Below, one piece after another: positions 63,302 through 64,000 of a stretch of DNA of 64,000 nucleotides. Source of the stretch: Catonia carolina (lineage: Eukaryota; Arthropoda; Insecta; Hemiptera; Achilidae); the NCBI GenBank assembly GCA_035578175.1, contig JAQMRL010000007.1, positions 48,432,727-48,496,726 of the forward strand. Reading direction: 5' to 3'. How positions within the stretch are numbered: position 1 is the first letter of the stretch; each line of letters starts with the position of its first letter. The notes below the pieces were generated by a model. That model worked only from the letters and a program-made list of their open reading frames with translations. It did not search any database and was not told the origin of the DNA. The position numbers and the translations under genes are program-made.

Positions 63302-63363
63302 CTGTAACAAGGAACAAAAAAATCATTCATCATTTAAGAGTAAATGCATTACAAATTAATCTA

Positions 63364-63678
63364 CAGTTCAGCCGTTCTTAGTTTGCTCCTACTGTCAACA
63401 AACAAAAGCCACCTACTACAGGGTGCACACTAGAGTCTGCGACTTTACGGATGTCTCGTATTCCTATTAAGTTAACTATTTTTTAAATTATAAGTACTTC
63501 AAGTACTTAAAACATCACTCATGATATGATGTAGGCCTAACAATTTCATTTAGAAAAATACTTTTAAAAGTATTTTGTTGTTACTTTTAATCAGCGTGTA
63601 CACATTTTGATATAATGCGCATGCTCAGTGACGTCACTATTTGTTTACATTAGGAGCAAACTAAGAGAGGCTGGACTG
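63364..63678. mobile_element. TA-flanked MITE, 315 bp
   Basis: TA at 63362-63363 and 63679-63680. Inverted ends CAGTTCAGCCGTTCTTAGTT and CAGTCCAGCCTCTCTTAGTT extend about 40 bases (TTTGCTCCTA). TA target and CAGT start fit a pogo/mariner-type MITE. It begins 60 bases upstream of ITPR exon 1 of the window. Confidence 0.82.
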
Positions 63679-63713
63679 TACATAGCTCATTCCGCAATCA
63701 GCACAAAATGAAA

Positions 63714-64000
63714 ACCAACCTCTATAAAAGTTAAAAAATATGGAAAATCACTAATTAACACTAAACTAGGCTTTGTGTAGAATAAAAATATTTGAAATAA
63801 AAGTTGTAAATTTTTTATTTTCTATAAGTTTGATTATAATCACTTTTGTCGTAAAGTGCCATTCTAAGGCTGTCATCTTAAAAATCCCATTTTCTACCGA
63901 ATTTGATGAGAAAAGGAGAGAAAATCACTAATTTCCGCTGAACTAAACACTGTAGAAAGAAACACCAGAATATAAGTACTAAGTTTTTTAATTTCCTACA
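63714..64000 (+). repeat. Repeat E copy, runs off the window
   Basis: ATCACTAATTAACACTAAAC, AAAAGTTGTAAATTTTTTA and AAGTGCCATTCTAAGGCTG match the family start region. Confidence 0.65.

Noticed and set aside
1..64000. CRISPR arrays, bacterial operons, riboswitches, viral integrations
   Set aside because: Spliced animal gene and eukaryotic transposons throughout; no regularly spaced repeat arrays and no viral structural or replication genes recognised.

Overview
The window is animal nuclear DNA, AT-rich and dense in transposons, almost certainly from an insect. It covers the middle and late part of one host gene on the minus strand: the inositol 1,4,5-trisphosphate receptor (ITPR/IP3R). I recover 20 consecutive exons between 63301 (upstream) and 3683 (downstream). 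Their splice phases agree at every junction and join into about 1,157 codons, running from a RIH-type armadillo region through the RIH-associated region into transmembrane helices S1 and S2. The gene's 5' end and its pore/C-terminal end lie outside the window. The protein resembles the insect single-copy Itpr more than the vertebrate paralogues. Large introns (two over 12 kb) full of Penelope, BEL, mariner, hAT, piggyBac and SINE copies suggest an insect with a large genome. A hemipteroid is my guess, at low confidence.

Everything else I can identify is mobile-element DNA in the introns. From left to right: (1) 1-2.9 kb, an old repeat holding a ~380-bp inverted-repeat element with hammerhead-ribozyme-like arms, itself split by a dead non-LTR reverse transcriptase. 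(2) 5-13.2 kb, non-LTR fragments, a 5'-truncated non-LTR element with a long open RT frame, a hAT MITE and a broken mariner. (3) 13.6-23.3 kb, a retroposon, a mariner holding a SINE, a 1-kb foldback, an 813-bp TIR element with 8-bp target duplication, and SINEs. (4) 24.4-35.8 kb, a deep nest in one intron: a TA-flanked TIR element holds a Penelope-like cluster, which holds a second hammerhead foldback and a young BEL/Pao LTR element. (5) 36-48.6 kb, pogo-like remnants, a palindromic repeat, a mariner deletion derivative, a piggyBac-like MITE and a 414-bp MITE. (6) 49.0-50.4 kb, a DNA transposon with an intact 360-residue transposase. (7) 51.7-64 kb, a piggyBac-like MITE, a hAT MITE, several SINEs with clean target duplications, and another TA-flanked MITE.

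The host exons do one job together: they encode the cytosolic regulatory armadillo domains and first membrane helices of the ER calcium-release channel. The transposons are parasitic passengers. Intact or near-intact coding capacity is seen in the BEL element (Gag plus protease, but no polymerase), the 360-residue transposase and the 687-residue RT frame. The most unusual items are the two ~375-bp hammerhead-bearing foldbacks with 11-bp target duplications, the polymerase-less yet very recent BEL element, the nested insertion stack, and a GC-AG intron in ITPR.
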